Shown: positions 25,500 to 34,092 of the stretch, in pieces
How the letters are laid out: each line of letters starts with the position of its first letter
Numbering within the stretch: the first letter of the stretch is position 1
Assembly (NCBI RefSeq): GCF_042678045.1
Contig: NZ_JBHUDI010000009.1
Span: 1 to 64,000 of the forward strand
DNA: 64,000 bases
Reading direction: 5' to 3'
Source: Natrinema amylolyticus_A
GTDB taxonomy: Archaea > Halobacteriota > Halobacteria > Halobacteriales > Natrialbaceae
Position numbers and translations under genes: made by a program
The notes under the pieces: generated by a model
What the model was told of the DNA's origin: nothing
What the model saw: only the letters and a program-made list of their open reading frames with translations
Databases searched by the model: none

Positions 25500-26717
25500 C
25501 TATCCCCGCCCGCCGGCCAGTCGCTCGGATTCCGGACCCCGTCGCAGCGTCAGCATTGAAATCGTGCCGATCAGGGGGCCGACGGCGAGCGGGAGAAACG
25601 CCCACTGCCAGCCGACGGCGCGCTGGACGATCGGAACGAGCTGGATCGAGCCGATCGTGATGAGGAAGCCGACGGCCGTCTGGAGCGTCAGCGCGGAGCC
25701 GACGTAGCTGTCGTCGGCGAGTTCGGAGACGGCTGCAGAGAACTGTGCGGAGTCCGCGACGATGAAAAAGCCCCAGACGAGCACGAAGGGGGCGAGGACG
25801 GCCAGCGACGAGCCGTAGACCACGCCCGCGAGCAGGCACGCGGCACCAGAGACGATCATCGATGCACTCGTAACGACCGATCGGCCGACGCGGTCCGCGG
25901 CCGAACCGGCGAGCCACGCGCCGACCCCGCCGATCGCGATCGTCCCGAACCCGAGCAGTGCTGCCAGTCGCTCGGGGTTTGCCGTACCGCTGGCCTCGAG
26001 GCTGGCGAGGAGGTAGACCGGAATCCACGTCCAGACCGCGTAGAGCTCCCACATGTGGCCGAAGTAGCCGGTGTTCGCGAGGACGACCCCGCGGTCGGTG
26101 ACGATGCGGCGGACCGCGCTCGGGTCGAAGGGGGCGGTTTCGGGCTGGTGTGGCCCGTCCTCGTACGCCAGCGCGAGGAGCCCTCCGATCGCTGCGATGG
26201 CAGCTGTCCCGTACAGAACGAGGCGTGGCTGCCCGATGCCGCCGAGGGCCCGGAGGAGGTGTGGCGACGCCGAGCCGACGGTGAGCGCGCCGACGAGGAC
26301 GCCGATCGCGAGGCCGCGTCCCCTGACGAACCACGAGGCCATCATCTTCATCCCCGTCGGATAGACGCCGGCGAGAGCAACGCCGGTGAGAAATCGCAGG
26401 GCGATCGCTGGGAGGCCGCTGTCGACGAACCCGGCGATCAGCGCTGTCGCCGCCGCACCGACGAACGCACATCCGGCGAAGAGGTACCGCGGTCGAACGA
26501 CGTCGGCGATCGTCAGCGAGGCCGAAAGCAACGCCCCGACGACGAACCCGAGCTGGACGGCGTTCGTCAACCACGCCGTCTCCGCCGCCGAGAGGTTCCA
26601 CGCGTCGGCCAGTTCCGGCCCGACGGCGGTCCCGCTGAACCACAGCGTCATCGCGAACAGTTCGGCGACACCGATGAGGATCAGTGCACGCCACTTGGTA
26701 CCTGCACCCACAATCAT
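25500..26717 (-). CDS. MFS transporter
   Basis: A 405-residue major facilitator with 12 hydrophobic segments, in the CynX/NimT-like style (WFSGTAVGPELADAWNLSAAETAWLTNAVQLGFVVGALLSA). GVYPTGMKMMASWFVRGRGLAIGVLVGAL marks the fourth to fifth helices, and ADRVGRSVV the loop of the second half. The substrate is unknown. It is convergent with the aldo/keto reductase, with 30 bp between stops, and has its own TATA box at 26743-26750. Confidence 0.87.
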   Translation of the reverse strand: MIVGAGTKWRALILIGVAELFAMTLWFSGTAVGPELADAWNLSAAETAWLTNAVQLGFVVGALLSASLTIADVVRPRYLFAGCAFVGAAATALIAGFVDSGLPAIALRFLTGVALAGVYPTGMKMMASWFVRGRGLAIGVLVGALTVGSASPHLLRALGGIGQPRLVLYGTAAIAAIGGLLALAYEDGPHQPETAPFDPSAVRRIVTDRGVVLANTGYFGHMWELYAVWTWIPVYLLASLEASGTANPERLAALLGFGTIAIGGVGAWLAGSAADRVGRSVVTSASMIVSGAACLLAGVVYGSSLAVLAPFVLVWGFFIVADSAQFSAAVSELADDSYVGSALTLQTAVGFLITIGSIQLVPIVQRAVGWQWAFLPLAVGPLIGTISMLTLRRGPESERLAGGRG

Positions 26718-26742
26718 CCGTCCGATATACTATATGGGAACG

Positions 26743-26750
26743 ATATAAAA
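26743..26750 (-). promoter_or_regulatory. TATA box of the MFS gene
   Basis: On the minus strand TTTTATAT lies 26-33 bp before the ATG at 26717. This spacing gives a leaderless or nearly leaderless mRNA. A second TATA-like repeat (CATATAGTATATCGG) fills the gap to the start. Confidence 0.5.
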
Positions 26751-26943
26751 GGCGTGGCCGACCGCTCGCTATCCAGGGCGGAGCCGAACGAGCCCGCAGC
26801 TGGCGGTCGTCCCTTTCGCGAGTGCGAGTCGGCCGAGACTGTTCGGAGACTTCCCTCGAGAATCGTCTCGGGCGGCTGTCCGTTCGTCACGTCGGTTAGC
26901 CAGGCCCCGTGCCATCCGTCAGACGCACTTTTGTCCGACAGTA

Positions 26944-27186
26944 TCAGAGCACGAGACCGAGCATTGCAAGGACGCCACCGTGCCAGACGACGACCGCAGT
27001 CGTGTACGTCGGGTCGGCCCTTGGCACCGGCGGCCGCCGGACGATGGCGTCCCACAGAAACAGCGTTGCCACCAGCGCGCCGCCCAAGAGGCCGAGATAG
27101 AAGTCGAGCGCGGGATGGAAGCCCACAACGACACCGGCCAGCAGGGCTGCCAGCATCGAACCGAGGAGTCGATCGTAGTACTCCAT
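26944..27186 (-). CDS. Small membrane protein, unknown function
   Basis: An 80-residue hydrophobic protein with three likely membrane helices (SMLAALLAGVVVGF, LGLLGGALVATLFLW and TTAVVVWHGGVLAMLGLVL). A short positively charged loop RRPPVPR lies between the second and third. No family is recognised. It sits between an MFS gene and a CBS regulator, with its own gap on each side. Confidence 0.6.
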   Translation of the reverse strand: MEYYDRLLGSMLAALLAGVVVGFHPALDFYLGLLGGALVATLFLWDAIVRRPPVPRADPTYTTAVVVWHGGVLAMLGLVL

Positions 27187-27278
27187 GCTTTTAGTCTAGA
27201 TCCTCGAGGTGGAAAACTCCTCGAGTAATTCCTCCCACGTGGGAGCTGTCTCGCAAAACTGGTGGTGGCGGGGTCCGA

Positions 27279-27818
27279 TCAGGACAGCCGCGCGGCGATG
27301 TCGGCCTCGGTGATGATGCCGACGGTTTCGCCGGCTTCGGTGATCATCACGGCCTTGTAGTGCTCGAGCAGGTTGCTGATCTCGTCCAGCGTGGCGTCTT
27401 TCGAGACGGTCGGGAAACTCTCGCTCATATGGTCTTCGACGGGTTCGTCGCGATCCGCCGAGTCGAGGTGGACGAGATCGGTCTGGCTGATCGAGCCGAC
27501 CGGAATCCCGTCCTGGATAACCGCAAGCTGGGAGTAGGCTTCTTCTTCCATCTTCCGGGCGGCCTCGCTGACGGGGTCGTCGGGGGAGACGCTGACGACG
27601 GCCTCGTTCATCAGGTCTTCGGCGCGGATAACGTCGCTTTCGGCCTTTTCCAGGGCGTTGACGATTCGACGGAGCGTCGAGAGGCGCGGATCGACGTCGC
27701 CGCCTTCGATTCGAGCAATCAGCGGCTGGGAGACGTCGGCCGTCTCGGCGAGTTCGCTCTGGGTGAGTCCGAGTTCGGTACGGCGTTGCCGGAGGTCGGC
27801 AGGCGTCGGGAGTTCCAT
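27279..27818 (-). CDS. XRE-type HTH regulator with paired CBS domains
   Basis: A 179-residue cytoplasmic protein. Residues 5-60 form a lambda-repressor-like helix-turn-helix (LRQRRTELGLTQSELAETADVSQPLIARIEGGDVDPRLSTL). Residues 65-175 form two CBS domains (AVVSVSPDDPVSEAARKM and SFPTVSKDATLDEISNLL), which usually bind adenosyl nucleotides or SAM. This architecture is widespread in archaea as an energy- or metabolite-sensing repressor. The TATA box lies at about 27838-27845, giving a leaderless start at 27818. Targets are unknown; autoregulation is likely. Confidence 0.88.
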   Translation of the reverse strand: MELPTPADLRQRRTELGLTQSELAETADVSQPLIARIEGGDVDPRLSTLRRIVNALEKAESDVIRAEDLMNEAVVSVSPDDPVSEAARKMEEEAYSQLAVIQDGIPVGSISQTDLVHLDSADRDEPVEDHMSESFPTVSKDATLDEISNLLEHYKAVMITEAGETVGIITEADIAARLS

Positions 27819-27886
27819 ATCGCACAATAACTGCGGGTTATAGAAAGAACTTTGGGTGGGATTCCCTCCCCAGAGGGACAGCGTGG

Positions 27887-28477
27887 CTACTCGACACCGT
27901 GCGTTACTCGAGCGATCGCGCCCCCGACGCTGCCACAGACGAGACCTCCCAGTGCTCCGACCAGGAGGACGAGCCCGGCCCACAGAAGGAACGCGACGGC
28001 CGTCAGTGGAAACGCCACGGTGAAAAGCAGTGCTCCGATGCCACCCGCCGAGTACGCTCCGAGCCCCACGGCTACGGCAAACAGACAAACGACGACGATC
28101 GAACCGACGACGCCGAGTGTGATTCCGTATACTGCACCGCGAAAAACGCTTCCCGACCGGTAGCCGACGTAGCCGAGGACGACGATCGCTACCAGCGCGA
28201 GCGCGTCGGCCACGTCGCTGGCGGCGACGGCGATCAGCCCCACGACACACAGCGTTCCGACCGCGACCTTCGCTCTGGGTCCCATCGACCGGCGGATCAG
28301 TCCCACGCCGTCGGCCGACGCCACCCCTGCTTGGAACGTATACCCGGCCACCACACAGAGGACCATCAGGGCGACGGCTGTCTCGAGGTCGGTGGAAACG
28401 AGGGCGATAGCGCCCAGAATCACCAGCACGCTCCCGCCCAGTCTGGCCCACGACCGGAGCGACGTTCTCTCAACCAT
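27887..28477 (-). CDS. Polytopic membrane protein, unknown function
   Basis: A 196-residue protein with about six membrane helices (LGGSVLVILGAIALV, AVALMVLCVVAGYTF, VAVGTLCVVGLIAVA, ALALVAIVVLGYVGY, VVGSIVVVCLFAVAVGLGAY and the final glycine-rich pair). No conserved catalytic motif is apparent. It lies upstream of the CBS regulator on the same strand with 68 bp between them. It may be regulated separately, since AT-rich sequence with a TCACA-N6-TGTGA dyad precedes its start. Confidence 0.65.
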   Translation of the reverse strand: MVERTSLRSWARLGGSVLVILGAIALVSTDLETAVALMVLCVVAGYTFQAGVASADGVGLIRRSMGPRAKVAVGTLCVVGLIAVAASDVADALALVAIVVLGYVGYRSGSVFRGAVYGITLGVVGSIVVVCLFAVAVGLGAYSAGGIGALLFTVAFPLTAVAFLLWAGLVLLVGALGGLVCGSVGGAIARVTHGVE

Positions 28478-28669
28478 GAATTATATCTTAACTCACATTT
28501 CACTGTGATAAGTCACGTTCGGTGACCGGAGACCGCCCCCGGCCACGAGGTCTCACATACGGCCGGTCGTCGGAGCCAGCGTTCGAGACGAACCGATAGA
28601 ATAGCCAACGCTCACTAGTACTTGCAGCACTGGTCGAACGGCTCAAGCACCGAATCGGTGGGTCTGGTC

Positions 28670-29023
28670 CTAGTCCTCGTCGGGGACTTCGACGACCTCG
28701 ACGACCGACAGTGGGACGTCTCGCAGTGCGCCACCGACCTCGCTTTTCGCGATGCGCGAGGCGTGTTCTTCGCTGTCAGCGTTGAAGACCTCCATCTCGA
28801 GTCCGAGGCCGACGAGTGCGGTGTCGGCTGCAATAAAGGCGGAGTCGAACGGTTCGCCACAGGCTGGACAGCCCGTCGCACCGACCTCGACCTCGACGTA
28901 GTCCATGTCTTCGCTGTTGAGTCGCTTCCCGGCTTCGCTGACGGCGACGCCGATCGCGTCGTCGATCTCCTCGACGTCACGAACGAGCCATGCCGCTTCC
29001 ATCGCGACGAGATAATTGCCCAT
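28670..29023 (-). CDS. UPF0212 (DUF555) family protein
   Basis: A 117-residue protein matching archaeal UPF0212: MGNYLVAMEAAWLVRDVEEIDDAIGVAVSEAGKRLN, a zinc-binding-like CPAC at 52-55, and SAFIAADTALVGLGLEMEVFNAD. The function of the family is not established. The start at 29023 is the family norm, although the frame continues upstream to 29263 in non-coding-like sequence. It is monocistronic. Confidence 0.9.
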   Translation of the reverse strand: MGNYLVAMEAAWLVRDVEEIDDAIGVAVSEAGKRLNSEDMDYVEVEVGATGCPACGEPFDSAFIAADTALVGLGLEMEVFNADSEEHASRIAKSEVGGALRDVPLSVVEVVEVPDED

Positions 29024-29330
29024 ACAGCGTAGTCGGTCCGGGGGGTTTCCTGTCTTGCGGTTCGTCGGCGCTGTCGCCTGCTCGACGCGCGCGCCGCCGA
29101 TTCGGACGCGCACGTCAATCGGATGATTCCCATAAGTTACGAGAAATCCCCGGATCAATTGCCACCGACATACCCGTACATCGACGCGAGTGTGACTGGA
29201 GTTGTACCTACCGCAACCGCAGTTGAATCGCAAGCAGGCGTCGACCCAATACCTAGTTAACAATCATTATAAATTTCATTTTTCAACAATACTTATATAT
29301 GGCCTCCGTCTGAGCCACGACTGAACGCTG
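29024..29330. other. Intergenic region with AT-rich promoter block
   Basis: This 307-bp gap lies between two divergently transcribed genes. The first 230 bp show nothing recognisable. The last 70 bp are AT-rich with two TATA-like runs (ATTATAAATTTC near 29268 and CTTATATATGG near 29292). The latter suits the small gene at 29331. Confidence 0.5.
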
Positions 29331-29501
29331 ATGATATCCCGCGTGTACCACGCGACGCTGTTCGCACTGTACCAACTCTGTATCGTGATCGGCATCGTCG
29401 CGATGCCGCTTGCGATCGCTGCCCGACAGGCCGGGTTCACCCTGCCGATCCACCGCGTCCTCGCCACCGTCGAAGACGCGTACGAAGCCACGCAGCGCTG
29501 A
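29331..29501 (+). CDS. 56-residue small membrane protein
   Basis: An ATG at 29331 opens MISRVYHATLFALYQLCIVIGIVAMPLAIAARQAGF and stops with TGA at 29499-29501. A single long hydrophobic segment (8-30) suggests one membrane helix. TTATATAT at 29293-29300 lies about 31-38 bp upstream, so a short leader is expected. No family is recognised. It is upstream of psmB on the same strand but separated by 159 bp. Confidence 0.6.
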   Translation: MISRVYHATLFALYQLCIVIGIVAMPLAIAARQAGFTLPIHRVLATVEDAYEATQR

Positions 29502-29630
29502 TCGACGTTGACTGATTTTCGGACTCGCTGACCGACGAGCCACAGGACCCACAGACACACCGAATCGGCACTCGAGCGCCCCTTCCGCTGGACGGACGAA
29601 AGCGGAAACGACGGTGGTGACCGCCGGTGT

Positions 29631-29636
29631 TTTATA
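29631..29636 (+). promoter_or_regulatory. TATA box of psmB
   Basis: TTTATA lies 25-30 bp before the psmB ATG at 29661, the standard placement for a haloarchaeal leaderless mRNA. Confidence 0.55.
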
Positions 29637-29660
29637 CCGTCCCGGCGTACGCCTCCGGTA

Positions 29661-30392
29661 ATGCGTACGCCCACACACGACTCCGATTTCTCCCGGACGG
29701 TCGACCAGTTGGCCGACGATCCGAACCCCTACGAGCCGGAGCTCGGATCCCTGCCACAGAACGACCTGACGCAGGCCGATCTGGACAACGTCAACAAGAC
29801 CGGCACGACGACGATCGGCATCTCGACCGCCGACGGCGTCGTCATCGCGACGGACATGCGCGCCAGCCTCGGCGGCCGCTTCGTCTCGAACAAGAACGTC
29901 CAGAAGGTCGAGCAGATCCACCCGACCGGCGCACTCACCCTCGTCGGCAGCGTCGGCGGCGCACAGTCGTTCATCTCGAGTCTCCGCGCCGAGGTCAACC
30001 TCTACGAGGCCCGACGCGGCGAGGGGATGAGCATCGACGCGCTCGCAACCCTCGCGGGCAACTTCGCCCGCGGCGGCCCGTTCTTCGCCATTCACCCGAT
30101 TCTGGGCGGCGTCGACGACGAAGGCAGCCACGTCTACAGTATCGACCCTGCCGGCGGCGTCATGGAAGACGACTACACCGTCACCGGCAGCGGGATGCAA
30201 CTGGCCTACGGCCACTTAGAGCAGGCCTACGAGGAGGACATGTCCAACGAGGAAGCCAAGACGGTCGCTGCCCGCGGCATCAAATCCGCCGTCGAGCGCG
30301 ACACCGGCTCCGGCAACGGTGTCTTCCTCTGTGAGATCACCGACGAGGGTGTCGACATCCACGGCCACCACGACTTCGACGAAGTCCTCTAA
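29661..30392 (+). CDS. psmB: Proteasome subunit beta
   Basis: A 243-residue Ntn-hydrolase, the catalytic subunit of the archaeal 20S proteasome. A 48-residue propeptide ends with NKTG and is cut autocatalytically before Thr49, giving an N-terminal TTTIGI. The family elements follow: catalytic Asp (VVIATDMRAS), Lys (NKNVQKVEQI) and GSGMQLAYGHLE. It assembles with alpha rings encoded elsewhere and degrades unfolded proteins delivered by PAN ATPases. It is monocistronic with its own TATA box. Confidence 0.96.
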   Translation: MRTPTHDSDFSRTVDQLADDPNPYEPELGSLPQNDLTQADLDNVNKTGTTTIGISTADGVVIATDMRASLGGRFVSNKNVQKVEQIHPTGALTLVGSVGGAQSFISSLRAEVNLYEARRGEGMSIDALATLAGNFARGGPFFAIHPILGGVDDEGSHVYSIDPAGGVMEDDYTVTGSGMQLAYGHLEQAYEEDMSNEEAKTVAARGIKSAVERDTGSGNGVFLCEITDEGVDIHGHHDFDEVL

Positions 30393-30540
30393 ACCGGTCG
30401 AAACGGGCGAATTTTCCGATTTTCTCCAACGATCAGCGCCCGCTCTTTTCGATCAGTTCTCGTCGGTACCGTGTCGGATCGCGTCCGATAGCGCTCCCCG
30501 GAAACTCAATTTGCGAACCACCTCCTCGAGAAAGAGCCGG

Positions 30541-31671
30541 TTAGTCGAGTCGCGTCGCACTCTCGACCTGGGCGTCGCTGACGCGAGCGTCGGCGAGCGT
30601 CACCGATCGACCGGATTCGCTCGAGCGGTAGATCGCGTCGATAACGCGCTGGACCGTGAGTGCTTCGTCGATGGTGTTCGTCTCCGGTGGCACGCCGGTC
30701 GCGACGGCCTCGAGGAACGCCGCGTCCTGGTCGGCGTAGCCGGTCAGCGTCTCGTCGGCGCTCATGTTGACGTCGGCGTAGTGGTCGCGGCCGGCCGTGC
30801 CGGCCTCGAGAATCCGTAGATTCGTGTCACCGATGTCGAACTGGGCGCCCGCCTTCGTCCCACGAACGCGGAAGTCCATGCTCTCCTCGCGGTTGGTCGC
30901 CCACGCGGCCTCGAGCGAGATCGTCTGCCCGCCGGCACAGCGGATGAAGGCACTGACGGAGTCGTCGACCTCGTAGCGTTCGGCTTCGGCGTCCCAGTTG
31001 TCGCCAAATCCGTCGGGATCGGCGACATCTTCGCGCGTGCCGAACGTGGTCCGCGTGACGCCGCTGACTTCTACGATTTCGGGGAAGTCCAGCGCGTAGA
31101 GCGCGAGATCGAGGGCGTGAACGCCGATGTCGACCAAGGCACCACCGCCGGAGAGTTCAGGGTCGGTGAACCACGAGCCGGGACCGGGGACGCCACGCCG
31201 ACGAACGTAGTTGGCTTCGACGTGGGTGAGTTCGCCAAACCGGTCGCGGTCCCGTTGGTCCTCGAACATGGCCATCGACGCGGCGTGGCGGTTGTGGAAC
31301 CCAACCATACAGATACCCGAAGATCGAGCCGCCGCTTCGGCGATCCGTTCGGCGCTCTCCAAGGAGTGAGCGAGAGGTTTCTCCACGAGGACGTTCAGCC
31401 CCGCCTCGAGGGATGCGACCGCGATGGGTTCGTGAAAGCGGTTGGGCGTCGTCACGATGACGGCGTCGACCGCCTCATCTGTGACGAGTTCCTCGTGCGT
31501 TTCGTAGGTCCGTGCGTCGAACTCGGCGGCAAACCGCTCGCGTTGCTCCGGGACGAGATCGACGCCGGCGACGACCGCTGCGCCAAGGTCGCGAACGCTT
31601 TGCGCGTGGAGCGTCCCCATCCCGCCGAGGCCAACGATGCCGACACCGATGTCGGCACCGATCATCGCCAC
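30541..31671 (-). CDS. Gfo/Idh/MocA family oxidoreductase
   Basis: A 376-residue NAD(P)-dependent dehydrogenase. The N-terminal Rossmann domain begins IGVGIVGLGGMGTLHAQS, then VIVTTPNRFHEP and VLVEKPLAHS, where the conserved Lys of EKP aids catalysis. The substrate domain has GGGALVDIGVHALDLALYAL with the family Asp and His. Sugars, inositols or sugar acids are usual substrates. ATG 31665 (MIGADIGVG) is an equally good start. It is divergent from a ThuA-like gene, a frequent pairing in sugar utilisation loci. Confidence 0.9.
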   Translation of the reverse strand: MAMIGADIGVGIVGLGGMGTLHAQSVRDLGAAVVAGVDLVPEQRERFAAEFDARTYETHEELVTDEAVDAVIVTTPNRFHEPIAVASLEAGLNVLVEKPLAHSLESAERIAEAAARSSGICMVGFHNRHAASMAMFEDQRDRDRFGELTHVEANYVRRRGVPGPGSWFTDPELSGGGALVDIGVHALDLALYALDFPEIVEVSGVTRTTFGTREDVADPDGFGDNWDAEAERYEVDDSVSAFIRCAGGQTISLEAAWATNREESMDFRVRGTKAGAQFDIGDTNLRILEAGTAGRDHYADVNMSADETLTGYADQDAAFLEAVATGVPPETNTIDEALTVQRVIDAIYRSSESGRSVTLADARVSDAQVESATRLD

Positions 31672-31996
31672 CCCTCCGCGTTCGCCACAGCGAAGCAGAA
31701 CGTGCAGTGAGAAACCATCGATTTCGCTGTCATTTGAGCTCGATCCCGTTCCATAGAGAGAGGCAGTTGGCGATCGAAATAAGAGTTATGACCGATTAAT
31801 CTATACAACCATTTTGTATTTCACCCATTACTATACTATTACGGCAGCTGATTTCAGATTTATTGAACGAATATCCGTTCTAGTCTGGCGATTCGATCGG
31901 CCGAGAGAACGTGTTGGGACAATGCAGTTCCCAGTGGCTCACGGTAGCTCGGCCATTCGACGACAGTATAAGACATCGGGGGTTGACAGGGTGGCC
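31672..31996. other. Divergent promoter region of Gfo/Idh and ThuA-like genes
   Basis: This 325-bp gap is AT-rich around 31775-31870. AGTATAAG at 31965-31972 lies 25-32 bp before the ThuA ATG and is its probable TATA box. No clear TATA at the expected distance was found for the Gfo/Idh gene. No longer repeat was recognised. Confidence 0.5.
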
Positions 31997-32695
31997 ATGG
32001 TCGCAGTCACGATCTGGAACGAGTTCCGCCACGAACGCGAGGACGACGCCGTCGCGGCCGTCTATCCCGACGGAATCCACGCGACTCTCGCCGATGCACT
32101 TGCCACTGACCACGAGGTTCGGACCGCGACGCTCGACGAGCCGGAGCACGGGCTCACCGACGAGGTCCTCGCATCGACTGACGTTCTGGTGTGGTGGGGC
32201 CACGACGCCCACGAGGCCGTCGACGACGCGGTCGTCGACCGCGTCCAAGAGCGTGTGCTCGAGGGCATGGGCTTCGTTCCGCTTCACTCGAGTCACTACT
32301 CGAAGCCCTTCAAGCGACTCATGGGGACGACCTGTAGTCTGCAGTACCGCGAAGACGGCGGCACCGAGCGCCTCTGGGTGGTCGATCCCGGCCATCCGAT
32401 CGCCGACGGACTCGACGAAGCGATCGAACTCCCGACGACGGAGATGTACGGCGAACCGTTCGACGTTCCCGAACCCGACCGATTGGTATTCGTCAGCTGG
32501 TTCGAGGGCGGCGAGGTGTTCCGGAGCGGCTGCTGTTACCGGCGCGGAAAGGGACGGATCTTCTACTTCCGGCCCGGCCACGAGACGTACCCGATCTACG
32601 AACACGAGGCCGTCCAGCGAGTGCTTCGCAACGCGGTCGCGTGGGCCGCCCCGACCGACGGCTCACCACGGACGTTCGGCGAACGGACGGGATGA
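31997..32695 (+). CDS. ThuA-like (trehalose utilisation) domain protein
   Basis: A 232-residue protein of the ThuA/type-1-glutamine-amidotransferase-like fold. It shows VTIWNEFRHEREDDAVAAVYPDGIHATLADAL, DVLVWWGHDAHEAVDD, GFVPLHSSHYSKPF and GRIFYFRPGHETYPIY. ThuA homologues act in disaccharide oxidation or related sugar catabolism. No catalytic Cys is at the nucleophile elbow, as usual for ThuA. The divergent partner is a Gfo/Idh dehydrogenase, which supports a sugar role. The start at 31997 is set by the TATA spacing. Confidence 0.85.
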   Translation: MVAVTIWNEFRHEREDDAVAAVYPDGIHATLADALATDHEVRTATLDEPEHGLTDEVLASTDVLVWWGHDAHEAVDDAVVDRVQERVLEGMGFVPLHSSHYSKPFKRLMGTTCSLQYREDGGTERLWVVDPGHPIADGLDEAIELPTTEMYGEPFDVPEPDRLVFVSWFEGGEVFRSGCCYRRGKGRIFYFRPGHETYPIYEHEAVQRVLRNAVAWAAPTDGSPRTFGERTG

Positions 32696-32703
32696 TCGTG
32701 CAC

Positions 32704-33996
32704 TCAGCCGCTTCGAAGGGCCGTCGCCAGTTCGACGATCACCTCGAGATCGACGCCGGTTGCCGACTCGAGCCGTTCGCGCACGTTGTCAGCGAAGTCG
32801 TCCGGGAGCTGCTCACCAGGTGGGCGGTCGACATGAACGGTCACGACCGGCTGCCTGCTGGTGTACACGTCGACGAGTTCGTAGTCGATGGCGGTCTCTC
32901 GAAACTGCAGTTCGGAGTCGGCCGCTAGCTGCTCCTCGTTCATCGTCTCGAGTTCGGTCGTGACGTCGTGTTCGACTGCGGCAGTGCGGTACGTCCCATA
33001 GGTGACGCCGGCGAGCACGACCGAGAGGACGGCGATCGCGGCGAGGAGAACCAGAACGCGCGATTGGAGCCGAGCGGTGACGCGGTCGACGGTCTCCGGT
33101 TGGATCGGTCGGTAGCCCGACGCCCACAACAGGAGCAACGCGGTGAGATTAATCGAGAGCATGTTGACGAGGACGAGCGTCCCGGCGGTGAGGACGACCT
33201 CTGGATGTCCCCAGGCAATCCCGAGCCCAACGGTGGCAGCGGGCGGGACGAGCGCGACGGCGATCGCGACGCCGACGAGGACCGACCCGACGTTACGAGT
33301 GAGGCTGATGACGGCAGCGACGCCGGACCCCAGGGCGAGAAACAGCGCGAGGAAATCGGGGGTGATCCGCTCGCGGATCTGCGGAACCGTCGTGATGTCG
33401 AATCCAGGCGGGAGCAACACCGTCCCCCTGAGTCCCCAGCCGATGACTGCCGCCGTCACGACCGCGACCGCAAGCCCGACGATCTGAAGGGAGACACCGC
33501 GCGTCGCAAGCGCGTCGTCGTCGACGACGACCCCGACGCTGGCTGCCAGCGCCGGCCCCATCAGCGGTGCAACGACCATCGCACCGATGATCGTCGCCGC
33601 CGAATCGAGCAACAGGCCGGCTGTCGCGATCGCTGTACTCACGACGAGCAGGCCGAAATAGGTCGATGCAGCCGGTGCGAGATCGGCCGCTCGCGACTGG
33701 AGTTCTTCTCGAGAGATCCGGGTTCTGGAAAACCGACCGGTCAGATCGTCGGTTCGGTTCGAGATGATCGTCTCCGCTGCCGTGACCACCGTATACGAGC
33801 GCTCGTCGAGACCGGCGGTCCGAAGGTCAGCCAACAGCGGCTCGACGGCCGCCGGCGGGACGGGAATCGAAACGAGTGCCTCGAACTCGCCGCGGTCCGT
33901 ATCCTGAGAGACGGTGTAGTCGACACCGGCTTCGTCTGCCGTCTCGAGGACGAGATCCAGCTGATCCTGTGGGACGAACACCTGCACGAGACGCAT
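32704..33996 (-). CDS. DUF389 (TIGR00341) membrane protein
   Basis: A 430-residue protein from ATG 33996 (MRLVQVFVPQDQLDLVLETADEAGVDY). The N-terminal 110 residues form a soluble ferredoxin-like/ACT-like domain. A DUF389 membrane core follows with about six helices (AASTYFGLLVVSTAIATAGLL, GAMVVAPLMGPALA, SLTRNVGSVLVGVAIAVALVPPAATVGLG), then a soluble C-terminal tail. The function of DUF389 is not established. Its stop lies 8 bp from the ThuA stop, convergent. Confidence 0.87.
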   Translation of the reverse strand: MRLVQVFVPQDQLDLVLETADEAGVDYTVSQDTDRGEFEALVSIPVPPAAVEPLLADLRTAGLDERSYTVVTAAETIISNRTDDLTGRFSRTRISREELQSRAADLAPAASTYFGLLVVSTAIATAGLLLDSAATIIGAMVVAPLMGPALAASVGVVVDDDALATRGVSLQIVGLAVAVVTAAVIGWGLRGTVLLPPGFDITTVPQIRERITPDFLALFLALGSGVAAVISLTRNVGSVLVGVAIAVALVPPAATVGLGIAWGHPEVVLTAGTLVLVNMLSINLTALLLLWASGYRPIQPETVDRVTARLQSRVLVLLAAIAVLSVVLAGVTYGTYRTAAVEHDVTTELETMNEEQLAADSELQFRETAIDYELVDVYTSRQPVVTVHVDRPPGEQLPDDFADNVRERLESATGVDLEVIVELATALRSG

Positions 33997-34092
33997 ACGG
34001 ACAGTACACCGGTGAGCGGGATAGGCTGTTGCCACCTGAGACCGACCGTCACGTGCGCCTATCAGTTCGGTCGCGTTTCCCGAACTCCCGGT

